DNA of 64,000 nucleotides. Source: Streptomyces sp. NBC_01451. Its GTDB lineage: Bacteria; Actinomycetota; Actinomycetes; Streptomycetales; Streptomycetaceae. Below, piece after piece: positions 35,175-43,848 of the stretch. The position numbers and the translations under genes were made by a program. Position 1 is the first letter of the stretch. Each line of letters opens with the position of its first letter. The DNA is taken from NCBI RefSeq assembly GCF_036227485.1, contig NZ_CP109479.1, forward strand, positions 9,052,001-9,116,000, in the 5' to 3' direction. The notes below the pieces were generated by a model that did no database searches, was not told the origin of the DNA, and worked only from the letters and a program-made list of their open reading frames with translations.

Positions 35175-35467
35175 GCAACGGGATGTCCAACGAGTGGCCG
35201 CTGTACGAGGTGTTCGTGCGAGGCAAGCGCGGGCTGAACCACGTCCACGTGGGCTCGTTGCACGCCGCCGACGACCGGATGGCCCTCACCCACGCGCGGG
35301 ACCTGTACACGCGGCGCAACGAGGGCGTGAGCATCTGGGTGGTGCCCTCCGAGCACATCGCCGCCTCCTCGCGCGACGAGAAGGACCCCTTCTTCGCCCC
35401 CAGCGCCGACAAGGTCTACCGGCACCCGACCTTCTACGACATCCCCGACGATGTCCCCCACATCTAG
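35171..35467 (+). CDS. paaB: Phenylacetyl-CoA epoxidase subunit PaaB
   Basis: A 98-residue small subunit of the epoxidase, thought to bridge the PaaA-PaaC core. It has the family features [37 protein letters not shown] and a C-terminal [11 protein letters not shown]. It overlaps paaA by ATGA and is followed within 32 bases by paaC. Confidence 0.96.
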   Translation: MSNGMSNEWPLYEVFVRGKRGLNHVHVGSLHAADDRMALTHARDLYTRRNEGVSIWVVPSEHIAASSRDEKDPFFAPSADKVYRHPTFYDIPDDVPHI

Positions 35468-35498
35468 CGCGTCCAGCCCCGGGAGAGGAGCAGCGGAC

Positions 35499-36347
35499 AT
35501 GAGCGGCAACGACATCGACCACGACCACGTCTATCTCTCCCTCGCCGAGGGCCACGACGACGGCAGCGACGCCCGCTGGGCCTTCGGCACCGGGTTCGAG
35601 GACCCGCTGTACGGCGTCGACACCACCGTGCCCGAGGGTGTCGACGCCGGTGGGCTGGCCGCGACCTGCGTCGAACTCGCCGACGACGCACTGGTGTCGG
35701 CCCAGCGGCTGGCCCAGTGGTGCACCCGCGCCCCCGAACTGGAGGAGGAGGTCGCGCTCGCCAACATCGGCCTCGACCTGCTCGGCCAGGCCCGTCTGCT
35801 GTACGCGCGCGCGGGCCAGGTCGACGGCACCGGCCGAGACGAGGACGCGTACGCCTACTTCCGGGACGCCGGCGACTTCCGCAACGTACGTCTGGCCGAA
35901 CTGCCCATCGGGGACTTCGCGTTCTCGATCGTGCGGCTGCTGGTGCTGTCCACCTGGCGGCTCGCGCACCTCGAACGGCTCGCCGCCCACCGCGATCCGG
36001 TGCTCGCGGCGATCGCCGCGAAGGGCGTCAAGGAGCTGACGTACCACCGGCAGTACGCGGCCGAATGGGCCGTCCGGCTCGGCGACGGCACCGACGAGTC
36101 GCACCGGCGGATGGTCGCTGCCCTGGACCAAGTCGCCCCATACATTGGTGAGTTGTTCACGGCGTACGACGTCGAGGCCGAGGTCGTCGAGGTGCTGCGG
36201 CAGGTCACCGCAGCCGCCGGGCTGACCGTGCCGCAGGCTCCGGCGGCGCACGGCGCCGGTCGCGACGGACAGCACACCGAACATCTCGCCCCGCTGCTCG
36301 CCGAGTTGCAGAGCGTGGCCCGCGCCCACCCGGAGGCGACATGGTGA
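35499..36347 (+). CDS. paaC: Phenylacetyl-CoA epoxidase structural subunit PaaC
   Basis: A 282-residue ferritin-like partner of PaaA needed for epoxidase assembly. Conserved helices include EVALANIGLDLLGQARLLY, FAFSIVRLLVLSTWRLAHL and KELTYHRQYAAEWAVRLGDG. The ATG at 35499 is chosen because GGGAGAGGAG precedes it. Its end overlaps paaD by 7 bases, so translation is coupled. Confidence 0.95.
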   Translation: MSGNDIDHDHVYLSLAEGHDDGSDARWAFGTGFEDPLYGVDTTVPEGVDAGGLAATCVELADDALVSAQRLAQWCTRAPELEEEVALANIGLDLLGQARLLYARAGQVDGTGRDEDAYAYFRDAGDFRNVRLAELPIGDFAFSIVRLLVLSTWRLAHLERLAAHRDPVLAAIAAKGVKELTYHRQYAAEWAVRLGDGTDESHRRMVAALDQVAPYIGELFTAYDVEAEVVEVLRQVTAAAGLTVPQAPAAHGAGRDGQHTEHLAPLLAELQSVARAHPEATW

Positions 36348-36853
36348 CCACGACCGGGCCCGAGGAGGTCCGGCATGCCCGGAGCATCGCCGAGCGCGTG
36401 CCGGACCCCGAGCTGCCCATGCTTACCCTGGCCGACCTCGGCGTCCTGCGCGCCGTGGAGGTGACCGGGGACGGGACGGTGGTGGCGAGCCTGACCCCGA
36501 CCTACTCGGGCTGCCCGGCGATGGCCGAGATGCGCGCCGCCGTCGCCGCCCGGCTGCGGGCGGCGGGGTACGCGCGGGTGGAGATCCGTACGGTGCTGAA
36601 CCCGCCGTGGACCAGCGACTGGATCACCGACTCAGGTCGCCGCAAGCTCACCGAGCACGGCATCGCCCCGCCCGGCGCCGCACCGCGCGGCCCGGTCGCC
36701 CTCTCGCTGCTGCCCGTCCGGCGCACGGTGCCCTGCCCGCGCTGCGGCTCGGCGGACACGGAGGAGACCTCCCGCTTCGCCGCCACGTCCTGCAAGGCAC
36801 TGTGGCGCTGCCACGCCTGCCGCGAGCCGTTCGAGTACGTCAAGGAGATCTGA
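36341..36853 (+). CDS. paaD: Phenylacetyl-CoA epoxidase maturation subunit PaaD (DUF59)
   Basis: A 170-residue PaaD/PaaJ-type protein. The N-terminal MIP18/DUF59 domain (VPDPELPMLTLADLGVLR, PTYSGCPAM) is linked to iron-sulfur or di-iron centre maturation. The C-terminus has a zinc-ribbon-like four-Cys motif (CPRCGS, then CHAC) characteristic of PaaD. The ATG at 36341 overlaps paaC, and the stop overlaps paaE as TGATG. Confidence 0.95.
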   Translation: MVTTTGPEEVRHARSIAERVPDPELPMLTLADLGVLRAVEVTGDGTVVASLTPTYSGCPAMAEMRAAVAARLRAAGYARVEIRTVLNPPWTSDWITDSGRRKLTEHGIAPPGAAPRGPVALSLLPVRRTVPCPRCGSADTEETSRFAATSCKALWRCHACREPFEYVKEI

Positions 36854-37953
36854 TGGCCGCGCCCACCGCCCTGACCACGGCGCCTGTACGCCGCCGGCCG
36901 GTCTTCCACGCCCTGAAGGTCGCCGACGTACGACGACTGTGCGCGGACGCCGTCGCCGTCGCCTTCGAGGTACCGGCGGACCTGGCCGCCGAGTACGCCT
37001 TCGCGCCGGGCCAGTCGCTCACCCTGCGCCGGGAGTTCGAGGGGCGCGAGGAGCGGCGGTCGTACTCGATCTGCGCCCCGGCAGGCGAACAGCCCCGCAT
37101 CGGCGTACGCGTGGTGCCCGGCGGCCTGTTCTCGTCCTGGCTGGTCGACGGGGTGCGCCCGGGTGACGTGCTCGACGTGATGACCCCGACCGGCGCCTTC
37201 AGTCCCGACCTGACAGTGTCCGGCCGCCACGTGCTGATCGCCGCGGGTTCCGGCATCACCCCGATGATGTCGATCGCCGAGTCGGTCCTCGCCGCCGACG
37301 ACCGCTCACAGGTCACCCTCCTGTACGGCAACCGGCGTACGGACACCGTGATGTTCGCCGACGAGCTGGCGGACCTGAAGGACATGTACCGTACGCGCTT
37401 CCAGCTGGGGCACGTACTGTCGCGGGAGCCGCGCGAGGCCGAGCTGCTGTCGGGGCGGCTGGACGCCGAACGGCTCGCCGCACTCCTCGCGGGCCTCGTC
37501 GACGTGCCGGGCACCGACCACTGGTGGCTGTGCGGACCGCACGGCATGGTCCGTGACGCCCAGCGGCTGCTGGCGGAGCTGGGCGTGCCCGCGGACCGGG
37601 TACACCAGGAACTCTTCTACGCAGACGACCAGCCGGTCCGCCAGGTCCGGCACACGGACGCGGTGGCCGAGGGCCCGGTGAGCCGGGTCACGATCACCCT
37701 CGACGGCCGCTCCACCACCACCGCGCTGTCCCGGGACGCGACCGTCCTGGACGGGGCGGCGCACACCCGGCCGGACCTGCCGTTCGCCTGCAAGGGCGGC
37801 GTCTGCGGCACCTGCCGGGCGCTGGTCACCTCGGGTGCGGTGGACATGCGCCGCAACTACGCCCTCGAACCAGCGGAGGTCGACGCGGGCTACGTCCTGA
37901 CCTGCCAGTCGTTCCCGGTGTCGGAGACGCTGACGGTCGACTACGACAGCTGA
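36853..37953 (+). CDS. paaE: Phenylacetyl-CoA epoxidase reductase PaaE
   Basis: A 366-residue reductase that passes electrons from NADPH to the PaaA di-iron centre. FAD-binding is at RRSYSICAP, the NAD(P) region includes IAAGSGITPMMSI and LCGPHGMV, and a plant-type 2Fe-2S ferredoxin domain ends the protein with CKGGVCGTC near residue 311 and a fourth Cys in LTCQSFP. It is coupled to paaD through TGATG. It closes the operon; CoA ligase and later paa genes are not in the window. Confidence 0.96.
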   Translation: MAAPTALTTAPVRRRPVFHALKVADVRRLCADAVAVAFEVPADLAAEYAFAPGQSLTLRREFEGREERRSYSICAPAGEQPRIGVRVVPGGLFSSWLVDGVRPGDVLDVMTPTGAFSPDLTVSGRHVLIAAGSGITPMMSIAESVLAADDRSQVTLLYGNRRTDTVMFADELADLKDMYRTRFQLGHVLSREPREAELLSGRLDAERLAALLAGLVDVPGTDHWWLCGPHGMVRDAQRLLAELGVPADRVHQELFYADDQPVRQVRHTDAVAEGPVSRVTITLDGRSTTTALSRDATVLDGAAHTRPDLPFACKGGVCGTCRALVTSGAVDMRRNYALEPAEVDAGYVLTCQSFPVSETLTVDYDS

Positions 37954-37994
37954 ATCAAAGGTTTGGCGGGTCGCGCTTCGGCAACTCGATCGGC

Positions 37995-38396
37995 GTGACC
38001 CCTACAACTACGCAACAGGAACTCTTCCGGTTCCTGGAGGACCGTTTCGTCTGTGCCCAGGCGTGCACCGAGTGCGCGCGGGCGTGTGCGCTGCGCGCGA
38101 GTCTCGCGGACCCGGACGGGCCCGCCGTCGAGGCACTCGCGCGCCGCAAGGGCATTCTGTGCGCGGAGGTGTGCGACGCGACATGCCGACTGCTCGCCGA
38201 GCAGGTGGACCTGGACGAGGCCGCTCTCCGGGTCCAACTGGAGTGGTGCAGCACGGTCTGCCTGGAAACCGCCCAGGCCTTCGACGAACACCCCGGTGGC
38301 GAGGACGCGGCGAAGGCGTGCCGGGAGTGCGCACAGGCGTGCACGGACTTCGCGTGGACGCTTCAGGTGCCGGACTCGGGGCGCGTCGGCGGGTGA
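37995..38396 (+). CDS. Four-helix-bundle copper-binding (Csp-like) Cys-rich protein
   Basis: A 133-residue Cys-rich helical protein of the DUF326 / four-helix copper-binding type. Cys residues recur at helix spacing: CAQACTECARAC, CAEVCDATC, CSTVC and CRECAQACTD. Such proteins load copper(I) inside a four-helix bundle; without a signal peptide it would be a cytosolic store. The GTG at 37995 lies 41 bases past paaE, so co-transcription is possible, but no functional link to phenylacetate is obvious. It converges on the phosphatase-like gene. Confidence 0.8.
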   Translation: MTPTTTQQELFRFLEDRFVCAQACTECARACALRASLADPDGPAVEALARRKGILCAEVCDATCRLLAEQVDLDEAALRVQLEWCSTVCLETAQAFDEHPGGEDAAKACRECAQACTDFAWTLQVPDSGRVGG

Positions 38397-38408
38397 GACA
38401 CGGCGTTT

Positions 38409-38428
38409 CGTGAACCCGCGGGTTCACG
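38409..38428. terminator. Palindromic terminator between convergent genes
   Basis: The 20-base perfect palindrome CGTGAACCCGCGGGTTCACG sits just past the stop of the copper-binding gene (38396) and covers the stop codon of the convergent phosphatase-like gene (38424-38426). Confidence 0.65.
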
Positions 38429-39050
38429 CCCGCGCCGCTCCCTGCCCCTGGTGCGGCGTCCCGCCCGACTCCTCGTGCGACGCCCCGAGCTGCCCGCCCA
38501 CCCGCACGTTCCAGCGTCCCGCCCGGCCGGTCAACTCCGTTGCCGTCAACGGCGGAACGTCGATCCGCCAGAACGCCGACCCGGGCGCCCCCAGCACCCG
38601 TACCGTCGCCGCGCGTACCACCTCCGGCTCGACGACCGCGACGGTCCGGCCCGTGGCCTGCGCCGCCGTTTCGTCCAGCCAGCGCGCGACGCGGTCGCAG
38701 AGAGCGCGGACCGGCTCACCGCCGTGCGGGGCCGACCGAGGGTCCGCCAGCCACTGGGCCAGCGCCTCCGGTTCCTTCTCCGCCACCTCGGCCAGGGTCG
38801 CGCCGCGCCAGCGGCCCACGTCCAGACCGCCCGGGCCCGGCACCGCAGCGGCGTCGAGGCCCAGCGCCCGAGCCGTCTCACGGCAGCGTGCGGTGGGGGA
38901 GACCCACACCCTGGAGACCGGCGGGAGCGTCCCCGCCGCCGCCCGGGCGAGCCGCAGACCCGACGCGTCCAGGGGACAGCCGTCGTCGAAACGGGCCTCC
39001 CGCAGCGCCGCGCTGATCGCCGGTGAGATCAACATCACTCGGCTCGTCAT
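38424..39050 (-). CDS. Degenerate histidine phosphatase superfamily protein
   Basis: A 208-residue member of the phosphoglycerate-mutase-like histidine phosphatase fold. The second active-site block WVSPTARCRETARALGL is intact, but the N-terminal catalytic RHG motif is replaced (MLISPAISAALREARF), so phosphohistidine chemistry is doubtful. The ATG at 39050 gives the natural N-terminus. It diverges from the cobalamin riboswitch and cbtBA. Relatives of this fold include CobC-type phosphatases of cobamide synthesis, so a link to cobalt or cobalamin is possible, but it rests on position alone. Confidence 0.7.
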   Translation of the reverse strand: MTSRVMLISPAISAALREARFDDGCPLDASGLRLARAAAGTLPPVSRVWVSPTARCRETARALGLDAAAVPGPGGLDVGRWRGATLAEVAEKEPEALAQWLADPRSAPHGGEPVRALCDRVARWLDETAAQATGRTVAVVEPEVVRAATVRVLGAPGSAFWRIDVPPLTATELTGRAGRWNVRVGGQLGASHEESGGTPHQGQGAARA

Positions 39051-39192
39051 CCGGTCACTCCCGCGTTCATTCCGCCCCAATGTCGTTGTCATGTACGGCA
39101 CTTGAGGCAGCGTACGGCGCACCGGCGCGCTGTACGCCGTCCTGTGCGCCCTTGGCCGCGCCCCCGCTTCGCGGTACCTTCTCGTCGATATT

Positions 39193-39303
39193 GACGACGG
39201 TTCGACGGAAGCCGGTGGGAATCCGGCACGGTCGCGCCACTGTAAGCCCCGTACGCACCCGCCCGGTGCGGTCCGGGGGCAAGTCAGACCCGTGACTGTC
39301 GTC
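39193..39303 (+). ncRNA. Cobalamin (AdoCbl) riboswitch
   Basis: The conserved core reads AAGCCGGTGGGAATCCGGC, then GCGCCACTGT and, after a variable arm, AGTCAGACCCGT (the B12 box with flanks). A P1 helix closes it: 39193-39201 pairs with 39295-39303 with one G-U pair. It ends 48 bases before cbtB, as expected for repression of cobalt uptake by adenosylcobalamin. Confidence 0.95.
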
Positions 39304-39350
39304 CTCTGCACCACCGATACGGGACGCGAGTTCCCCCAGGAGGTCCTGTC

Positions 39351-39572
39351 ATGGCACAGTCCGCAGTCCAGCCGACCGCCGTTCCCACCGCCGTACCCGA
39401 GAAGCTGCCGATCGGTGCGATCGCCCCCTGGGCGGTCTTCTTCGGCGTGCTGATGCTGGTGCTGCTCTACTTCGTCGGCGCCGAACAGGGCGCCACCTCG
39501 CTGGTCTCCGGCGAGGGCGTGCACGAGTGGGTGCACGACGCCCGTCACCTGCTCGGCTTCCCCTGCCACTGA
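39351..39572 (+). CDS. cbtB: Cobalt transporter subunit CbtB
   Basis: A 73-residue single-helix membrane protein. The membrane segment APWAVFFGVLMLVLLYFVG is followed by the His-rich, metal-binding C-terminus HEWVHDARHLLGFPCH typical of CbtB. It acts with CbtA in cobalt uptake. AGGAGG lies seven bases before the ATG. Translation is expected to be switched by the cobalamin riboswitch directly upstream. Confidence 0.95.
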   Translation: MAQSAVQPTAVPTAVPEKLPIGAIAPWAVFFGVLMLVLLYFVGAEQGATSLVSGEGVHEWVHDARHLLGFPCH

Positions 39573-39597
39573 CGACGACGGGGAAACGTACGAGCTC

Positions 39598-40374
39598 ATG
39601 AACTCCACCACTGTCAGAAACCTCCTGGTCCGCGGCATGCTCGCGGGCCTTGTCGCGGGTGTGCTCGTCTGGGTCGTCGCGTACCTCTTCGCCGAGCCGC
39701 TCGTCGACGACGCGATCGCGTTCGAGGAGATGCACGAGGCCCACGGGCATGCCGAACAGGCGCTCGTCTCCCGTGCGTTGCAGTCCACCGTGGGTCTGGG
39801 GACCGGCGTCCTCGTCTACGGCGTCGCGTTCGGCGGTATCGCGGCCCTCGCGTACTGCTTCGCGCTCGGCCGGATCGGCCGCTTCGGACCGCGCGCGACC
39901 GCGCTGCTCCTCGCCGGGGCCGGACTGCTCGCCGTGTACGTCGTGCCGTTCCTCAAGTACCCGGCCAACCCGCCCGCCGTCGGCGACCCCGACACTCTCA
40001 ACCAGCGCACCGCGCTGTTCTTCCTGATGGTCGCGCTGAGCGTGCTGTTGGCCGTCGGCGCGGTGATCCTGGGCAAGCGCCTCGCGCCGCGCCTGGGCAA
40101 CTGGAACGCGACCCTCGCCGCGGTCGCCTTCTTCGTCGTGGTCGTCGGACTGGCGTACGCCTTCCTGCCGTCGTTCACCAACGAGGTCCCGGCGGGCTTC
40201 TCCGCGAGCCTGCTGTGGAAGTACCGGGTGGCCACGCTCGCCATCCAGGCGACGATGTGGACCGCGTTCGGCCTGGTCTTCGGACTGCTGGCGGAACGAC
40301 TGCTCGTTCCGAGGACGGCAGCGGCCGTCGGCGCGAGCGGTGCCGAGCCACAGGCGACTCCCGTGGCGCACTGA
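39598..40374 (+). CDS. cbtA: Cobalt transporter subunit CbtA
   Basis: A 258-residue membrane protein with five to six helices. The N-terminus LVRGMLAGLVAGVLVWVVA and the His/Glu loop FEEMHEAHGHAEQALVSR are features of CbtA. It lies 25 bases after cbtB and shares its riboswitch. A hairpin terminator follows at 40395. Confidence 0.95.
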   Translation: MNSTTVRNLLVRGMLAGLVAGVLVWVVAYLFAEPLVDDAIAFEEMHEAHGHAEQALVSRALQSTVGLGTGVLVYGVAFGGIAALAYCFALGRIGRFGPRATALLLAGAGLLAVYVVPFLKYPANPPAVGDPDTLNQRTALFFLMVALSVLLAVGAVILGKRLAPRLGNWNATLAAVAFFVVVVGLAYAFLPSFTNEVPAGFSASLLWKYRVATLAIQATMWTAFGLVFGLLAERLLVPRTAAAVGASGAEPQATPVAH

Positions 40375-40394
40375 CCGGATCGCGGCACTGCCCC

Positions 40395-40424
40395 GAGGGG
40401 GTCCCGGATGTCCGGGACCCCCTC
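40395..40424 (+). terminator. Hairpin terminator after cbtA
   Basis: Perfect 14-base arms (40395-40408 and 40411-40424) with a 2-base loop, 20 bases past the cbtA stop. Confidence 0.85.
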
Positions 40425-40466
40425 CGGCATGTGTGCACCGGTACCCGCACCGCCATTCCCAATTTC

Positions 40467-40480
40467 TGGAACACGTTCTA
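40467..40480. promoter_or_regulatory. KstR-type operator before acyl-CoA dehydrogenase
   Basis: TGGAACACGTTCTA matches the KstR consensus TNNAACNNGTTNNA at every fixed position and contains GAAC-AC-GTTC. It lies 47 bases before the acyl-CoA dehydrogenase start. KstR is the TetR-family repressor of steroid catabolism in actinobacteria; no kstR gene is in the window. Confidence 0.7.
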
Positions 40481-40527
40481 CCGTGTGCGCCGACAGGTCC
40501 GGCCTTGGGGAGCCAGCAGGAGGCGCC

Positions 40528-41706
40528 GTGCATCTCGAATACACGCCCGAGCAGCAGCAGCTGCGCACCGAACTGCGCGCCTACTTCGCCGAGTTGGTGC
40601 CGGACCGGGCCTACTCGCGCTTCAGCGACCACGTGGCCCAGAAGCGCTTCTACCGCGAGACCATCCGCCGTCTCGGCGGCGACGGCTGGCTCGGCGTCGG
40701 CTGGCCGCAGGAGTACGGGGGGCGAGGGCTGTCCCCGATGGAACAGTTCATCTTCTTCGACGAGGCCGCCCAGGCTGGCGTACCGCTGCCGCTGATGGCA
40801 CTCAACACCGTCGGCCCGACGATCATGCGGTACGGCAGCGAGGAGCAGAAGGCCTACTTCCTGCCGAAGATCCTCGCCGGCGAGATCGACTTCGCGATCG
40901 GCTACAGCGAGCCGGAGGCGGGCACCGACCTGGCCGCCCTGAAGACGCGCGCCGTGCGGGACGGCGACGACTACGTCGTCAACGGCCAGAAGATCTGGAC
41001 GACCAACGGGGACACCGCTGACTGGGTGTGGCTGGCCGTGCGTACGGACCCGGACGCCCCGCCGCACAAGGGCATCACCATGCTCCTCATGCCGACCACC
41101 GACCCCGGCTACTCCTGCACCCTCATCCGCACCCTCGCCTCGCACGACACCACCGCCAGCTACTACGAGAACGTCCGCGTCCCCGTCGCCCACCGCGTCG
41201 GCGAGGAGAACCAGGGCTGGCGGCTGATCACCAACCAGCTCAACCACGAGCGCGTCACCCTCGCCGCCCACGGCACGATGGCCATCCGCTCCCTGCACGA
41301 CGTACAGCGCTGGGCGATGGAGACGAAACTCGCCGACGGCCGCCGCGTCGTCGACCTCCCGTGGGTCCGCCGCCGCCTCGCCCAGATCCACACCAGGCTC
41401 GACGCGATGAAACTCCTCAACTGGCAGATGGTGAACGCCGTCCAGGAGGGCACCCTCACCCCCCAGGACGCCTCCGCCGTCAAGGTGTACGGCTCCGAGG
41501 CCCGCCGCGAGGCCTACGCCTGGCTCCTGGAGATCGTCGCCGCCCCCGGCGCGCTGAAGGAGGGCTCGGCCGGCGAGATACTCCACGGCGAACTGGAACG
41601 CGGCTACCGCTCAGCGGTGATCTTCACCTTCGGGGGCGGCAACAACGAGATCCAGCGGGAGATCATCTCGTGGATCGGGCTGGGGATGCCGAGGGTGCGG
41701 CGTTAG
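40528..41706 (+). CDS. Acyl-CoA dehydrogenase, steroid-catabolism (FadE) type
   Basis: A 392-residue FAD acyl-CoA dehydrogenase. Conserved segments are WPQEYGGRGLSPMEQFIF, GYSEPEAGTDLAAL, VNGQKIWTTN and the C-terminal FGGGNNEIQREIISWIGLGMPR, the last typical of actinobacterial sterol side-chain FadE proteins. The GTG at 40528 has GCAGGAGG five bases upstream. Such enzymes often work as heteromers of two different FadE chains, but only one is present here. The KstR-type palindrome in front supports a sterol or bile-acid role; the exact CoA ester is unknown. Confidence 0.87.
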   Translation: MHLEYTPEQQQLRTELRAYFAELVPDRAYSRFSDHVAQKRFYRETIRRLGGDGWLGVGWPQEYGGRGLSPMEQFIFFDEAAQAGVPLPLMALNTVGPTIMRYGSEEQKAYFLPKILAGEIDFAIGYSEPEAGTDLAALKTRAVRDGDDYVVNGQKIWTTNGDTADWVWLAVRTDPDAPPHKGITMLLMPTTDPGYSCTLIRTLASHDTTASYYENVRVPVAHRVGEENQGWRLITNQLNHERVTLAAHGTMAIRSLHDVQRWAMETKLADGRRVVDLPWVRRRLAQIHTRLDAMKLLNWQMVNAVQEGTLTPQDASAVKVYGSEARREAYAWLLEIVAAPGALKEGSAGEILHGELERGYRSAVIFTFGGGNNEIQREIISWIGLGMPRVRR

Positions 41707-41774
41707 TGCCTTGTGGCGAGGATTTTCAGTCGGCACAAAAGAGGGACAGTGAGCGTCAAGATCACCGCCCCTTT

Positions 41775-41957
41775 TCAGAGGGCATTTGATTTAGTCGAAT
41801 TGCCTTTTAAGTCCTTGTAAGTTCCTCGCCAGGTTGGCGTGGTCTCGTCCGTTATGCGTTTGGCGAGGTTGTCGATCGATGCGACGTGGATCATACGGAG
41901 CTGGCGGTGAGGGTCTCGTAGTCGCGGGCGAGGCGGCGGTGCATCATGATCCAACCG
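41775..41957 (-). pseudogene. 3' part of an IS5-family transposase (downstream exon of the intron insertion)
   Basis: Read from 41957 down it gives GWIMMHRRLARDYETLTASS, the conserved C-terminal block of IS5-family DDE transposases. A frameshift at the tail follows, and then MIHVASIDNLAKRITDETT to the stop at 41775. It continues the piece at 44378-44661; rejoining across the intron gives WAVERS-I-GWIMMHRR. The frameshift means the transposase was already dead, or decayed after insertion. 41707-41774 shows no gene. Confidence 0.8.
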
Positions 41958-42023
41958 GTTGGGTCGGCCGCGCGGCGAGGTGCTCGCCGTGAGGGCGAGT
42001 CCTGTTCCGCGCGGCCTCTCGCC

Positions 42024-42057
42024 GAACCGGACATGACGGTTTCCCGGTCATCCGGCT
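42024..42057 (-). ncRNA. Group II intron domain V
   Basis: 34-base hairpin beginning AGCCGGAT (catalytic AGC triad) and ending GTCCGGTTC, with a GGGAAACC tip and an asymmetric internal bulge as in domain V. It starts 10 bases past the maturase stop, the usual location. Confidence 0.85.
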
Positions 42058-42066
42058 CTCCAGTGA

Positions 42067-43848
42067 CTACTGCGTGAATGGTCTGGCTGGCCGTTCCGAA
42101 TGGATACGGTCGTGGCAGATGTCGCAGGCCACGACTGTTTTGCGGCGTCGATGGAGCATGACGCGCGCCCAGTCGGAAGGCTGCCATCCGGCATGTGCGA
42201 GGTTGGCGAGAGCGCGGACGTGGTGCACTTGCACGTTGCCCTTGCTTCCGTAGATCTCGCAGGTATCCGCCAGGAGTCTCGCAATGAGTTCCTTCTGCGG
42301 GTAGTCCACCCGGACAGGCTCACGATCGGCGAGTTCCGCCGCCCGCTGCCGTTGGAGGGGAATCCCGCCGAACCGGGCCACCAGTGGCGTCCTGTTCTTC
42401 CGCTCGATTCGGGCCTCGAAACAGACTCGGGGCCCATTGGGGGTGTCGATTCTGGCCTTGTGCTTGGCGGCCATCTTCGACACGGACGAGCGGTGCTTGG
42501 CTGCAAGAGTCTGGAGCATAGAAGTCTCCATGACCCATTGCAGCCGATGCAGCCGGAAGACATCTCCGGCAAGCAGGTAGTACTGAACAACGCCCCGATA
42601 AACGGTCCCGAAGGTCGCCACGATCGCGTGATGGCTGCTGTTGAGCAGGGCCGTCTTCTTCGCGGGTTTTCCGCGATCGGTATAGGGGGCGCACTTGGCT
42701 TTGATCACGTCCTGTGGGACACGGAGTGCTACCTGGCCGTTGACCCGACGGTAACGGCCGGTCTTCTTCGTGTCGTTGTGCTGGGTCGTGATCTCGTAGC
42801 CGAGAAACCTCGCTGCCCGGGTGCGGGCGTGAGTGATCAGTGTCTTTTCCTGGGACAGTTCCAGCTTGAGTTCATCACGCAGGAACTGTCCCAGGCGTTG
42901 TTTGATCTGCTCGGCCTCGGCTTTCGGTCCGGTGAAACCAAGGAGGTGATCATCCGCGTAGCGGATATAGCGCAGCCTGCGGTATCCCGGATCGTTGGGA
43001 TCCGCGCTCGGCAGGCTCACCATCCGTTGACGCAGCGCATGGGCCTGTACCCGGTCGCCGCGCCGGCGGGCTTTCGCCAGCAGATTCTGCAACTCCAGAT
43101 AGGCCGGGTTGCGGGCCCGGCGCTTCCCTCGGGTGTACTCCGGAATCAGAACTGTCTCGACGAACTCATCCAGCTTGTGCAGGTAGATGTTGGACAGGAT
43201 CGGGGAAGCCGCCCCGCCTTGCGGCGCTCCGGAGAGCGTGGCGCCCCATCTCCAGTCCTCCAGGTATCCGGCTGTCAGCATGTTGCGCACCAGCCGCAGA
43301 AACCGCTGGTCATGGATCTTCTCGCCGAGGATCGACAGCAGGACCTCATGGTCCAGGCTGCCGAAGCAGTCGGCGATGTCCCCTTCGATGAACCAGGACG
43401 TCCCGGTCCAGGTATGGTCCACCTCCCGCAAAGCGGTATGGCAGCCACGGCGGGGACGAAACCCGTGAGAGCGGCCGGAGAACGTCGGTTCGTAGTACGC
43501 CTCCGATAACAGGCGGACCACTTCACCGACGAGTTTGTCCGACCAGGTCGGCAGCCCCAGCGGACGCGTCTTCCCGTTCTTCTTCGGGATATGAACGCGC
43601 CGGACCGGACGAAAGCGGTAACGCTCGTGGCGCATCGCCTCGATGATCCGGTCGATCTTCCGCTGTGACATGCTGTCCACGGTTTCTGACGTGACCCCGG
43701 GCGTCATCGCACCATGGTTGGCGTAGATGCGCCCGTAGGCCAGCAGATACAACTGCGGATTGAACAGCTGCCGATACAGTTCATCACACGGCAGGCCATG
43801 CCTGCCGCGTTCACGCAGGACACCCAACACCGTTTTGGCGCTCTGCAT
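42067..43848 (-). CDS. ltrA: Group II intron reverse transcriptase/maturase with HNH endonuclease
   Basis: A 593-residue intron-encoded protein. The RT domain spans blocks RRVHIPKKNGKTRPLGLP, GDIADCFGSLDHEVLL and APQGGAASPILSNIYL, and the catalytic YADD is in IRYADDHLLGF near residue 298. A maturase (X) domain follows with VQYYLLAGDVFRLHRLQ. The C-terminus (about 535-585) has an HNH nuclease pattern, HHVRALANL and CDICHDRIH, so target-primed mobility is possible. No internal stops are seen, so the element may still be active. Length and the endonuclease domain argue against the short group IIC type. Confidence 0.93.
   Translation of the reverse strand: MQSAKTVLGVLRERGRHGLPCDELYRQLFNPQLYLLAYGRIYANHGAMTPGVTSETVDSMSQRKIDRIIEAMRHERYRFRPVRRVHIPKKNGKTRPLGLPTWSDKLVGEVVRLLSEAYYEPTFSGRSHGFRPRRGCHTALREVDHTWTGTSWFIEGDIADCFGSLDHEVLLSILGEKIHDQRFLRLVRNMLTAGYLEDWRWGATLSGAPQGGAASPILSNIYLHKLDEFVETVLIPEYTRGKRRARNPAYLELQNLLAKARRRGDRVQAHALRQRMVSLPSADPNDPGYRRLRYIRYADDHLLGFTGPKAEAEQIKQRLGQFLRDELKLELSQEKTLITHARTRAARFLGYEITTQHNDTKKTGRYRRVNGQVALRVPQDVIKAKCAPYTDRGKPAKKTALLNSSHHAIVATFGTVYRGVVQYYLLAGDVFRLHRLQWVMETSMLQTLAAKHRSSVSKMAAKHKARIDTPNGPRVCFEARIERKNRTPLVARFGGIPLQRQRAAELADREPVRVDYPQKELIARLLADTCEIYGSKGNVQVHHVRALANLAHAGWQPSDWARVMLHRRRKTVVACDICHDRIHSERPARPFTQ

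Noticed and set aside
38424..39788. Extended 454-codon version of the phosphatase-like gene
   Set aside because: The extension would run through the cobalamin riboswitch and cbtB; the ATG at 39050 gives the natural N-terminus.
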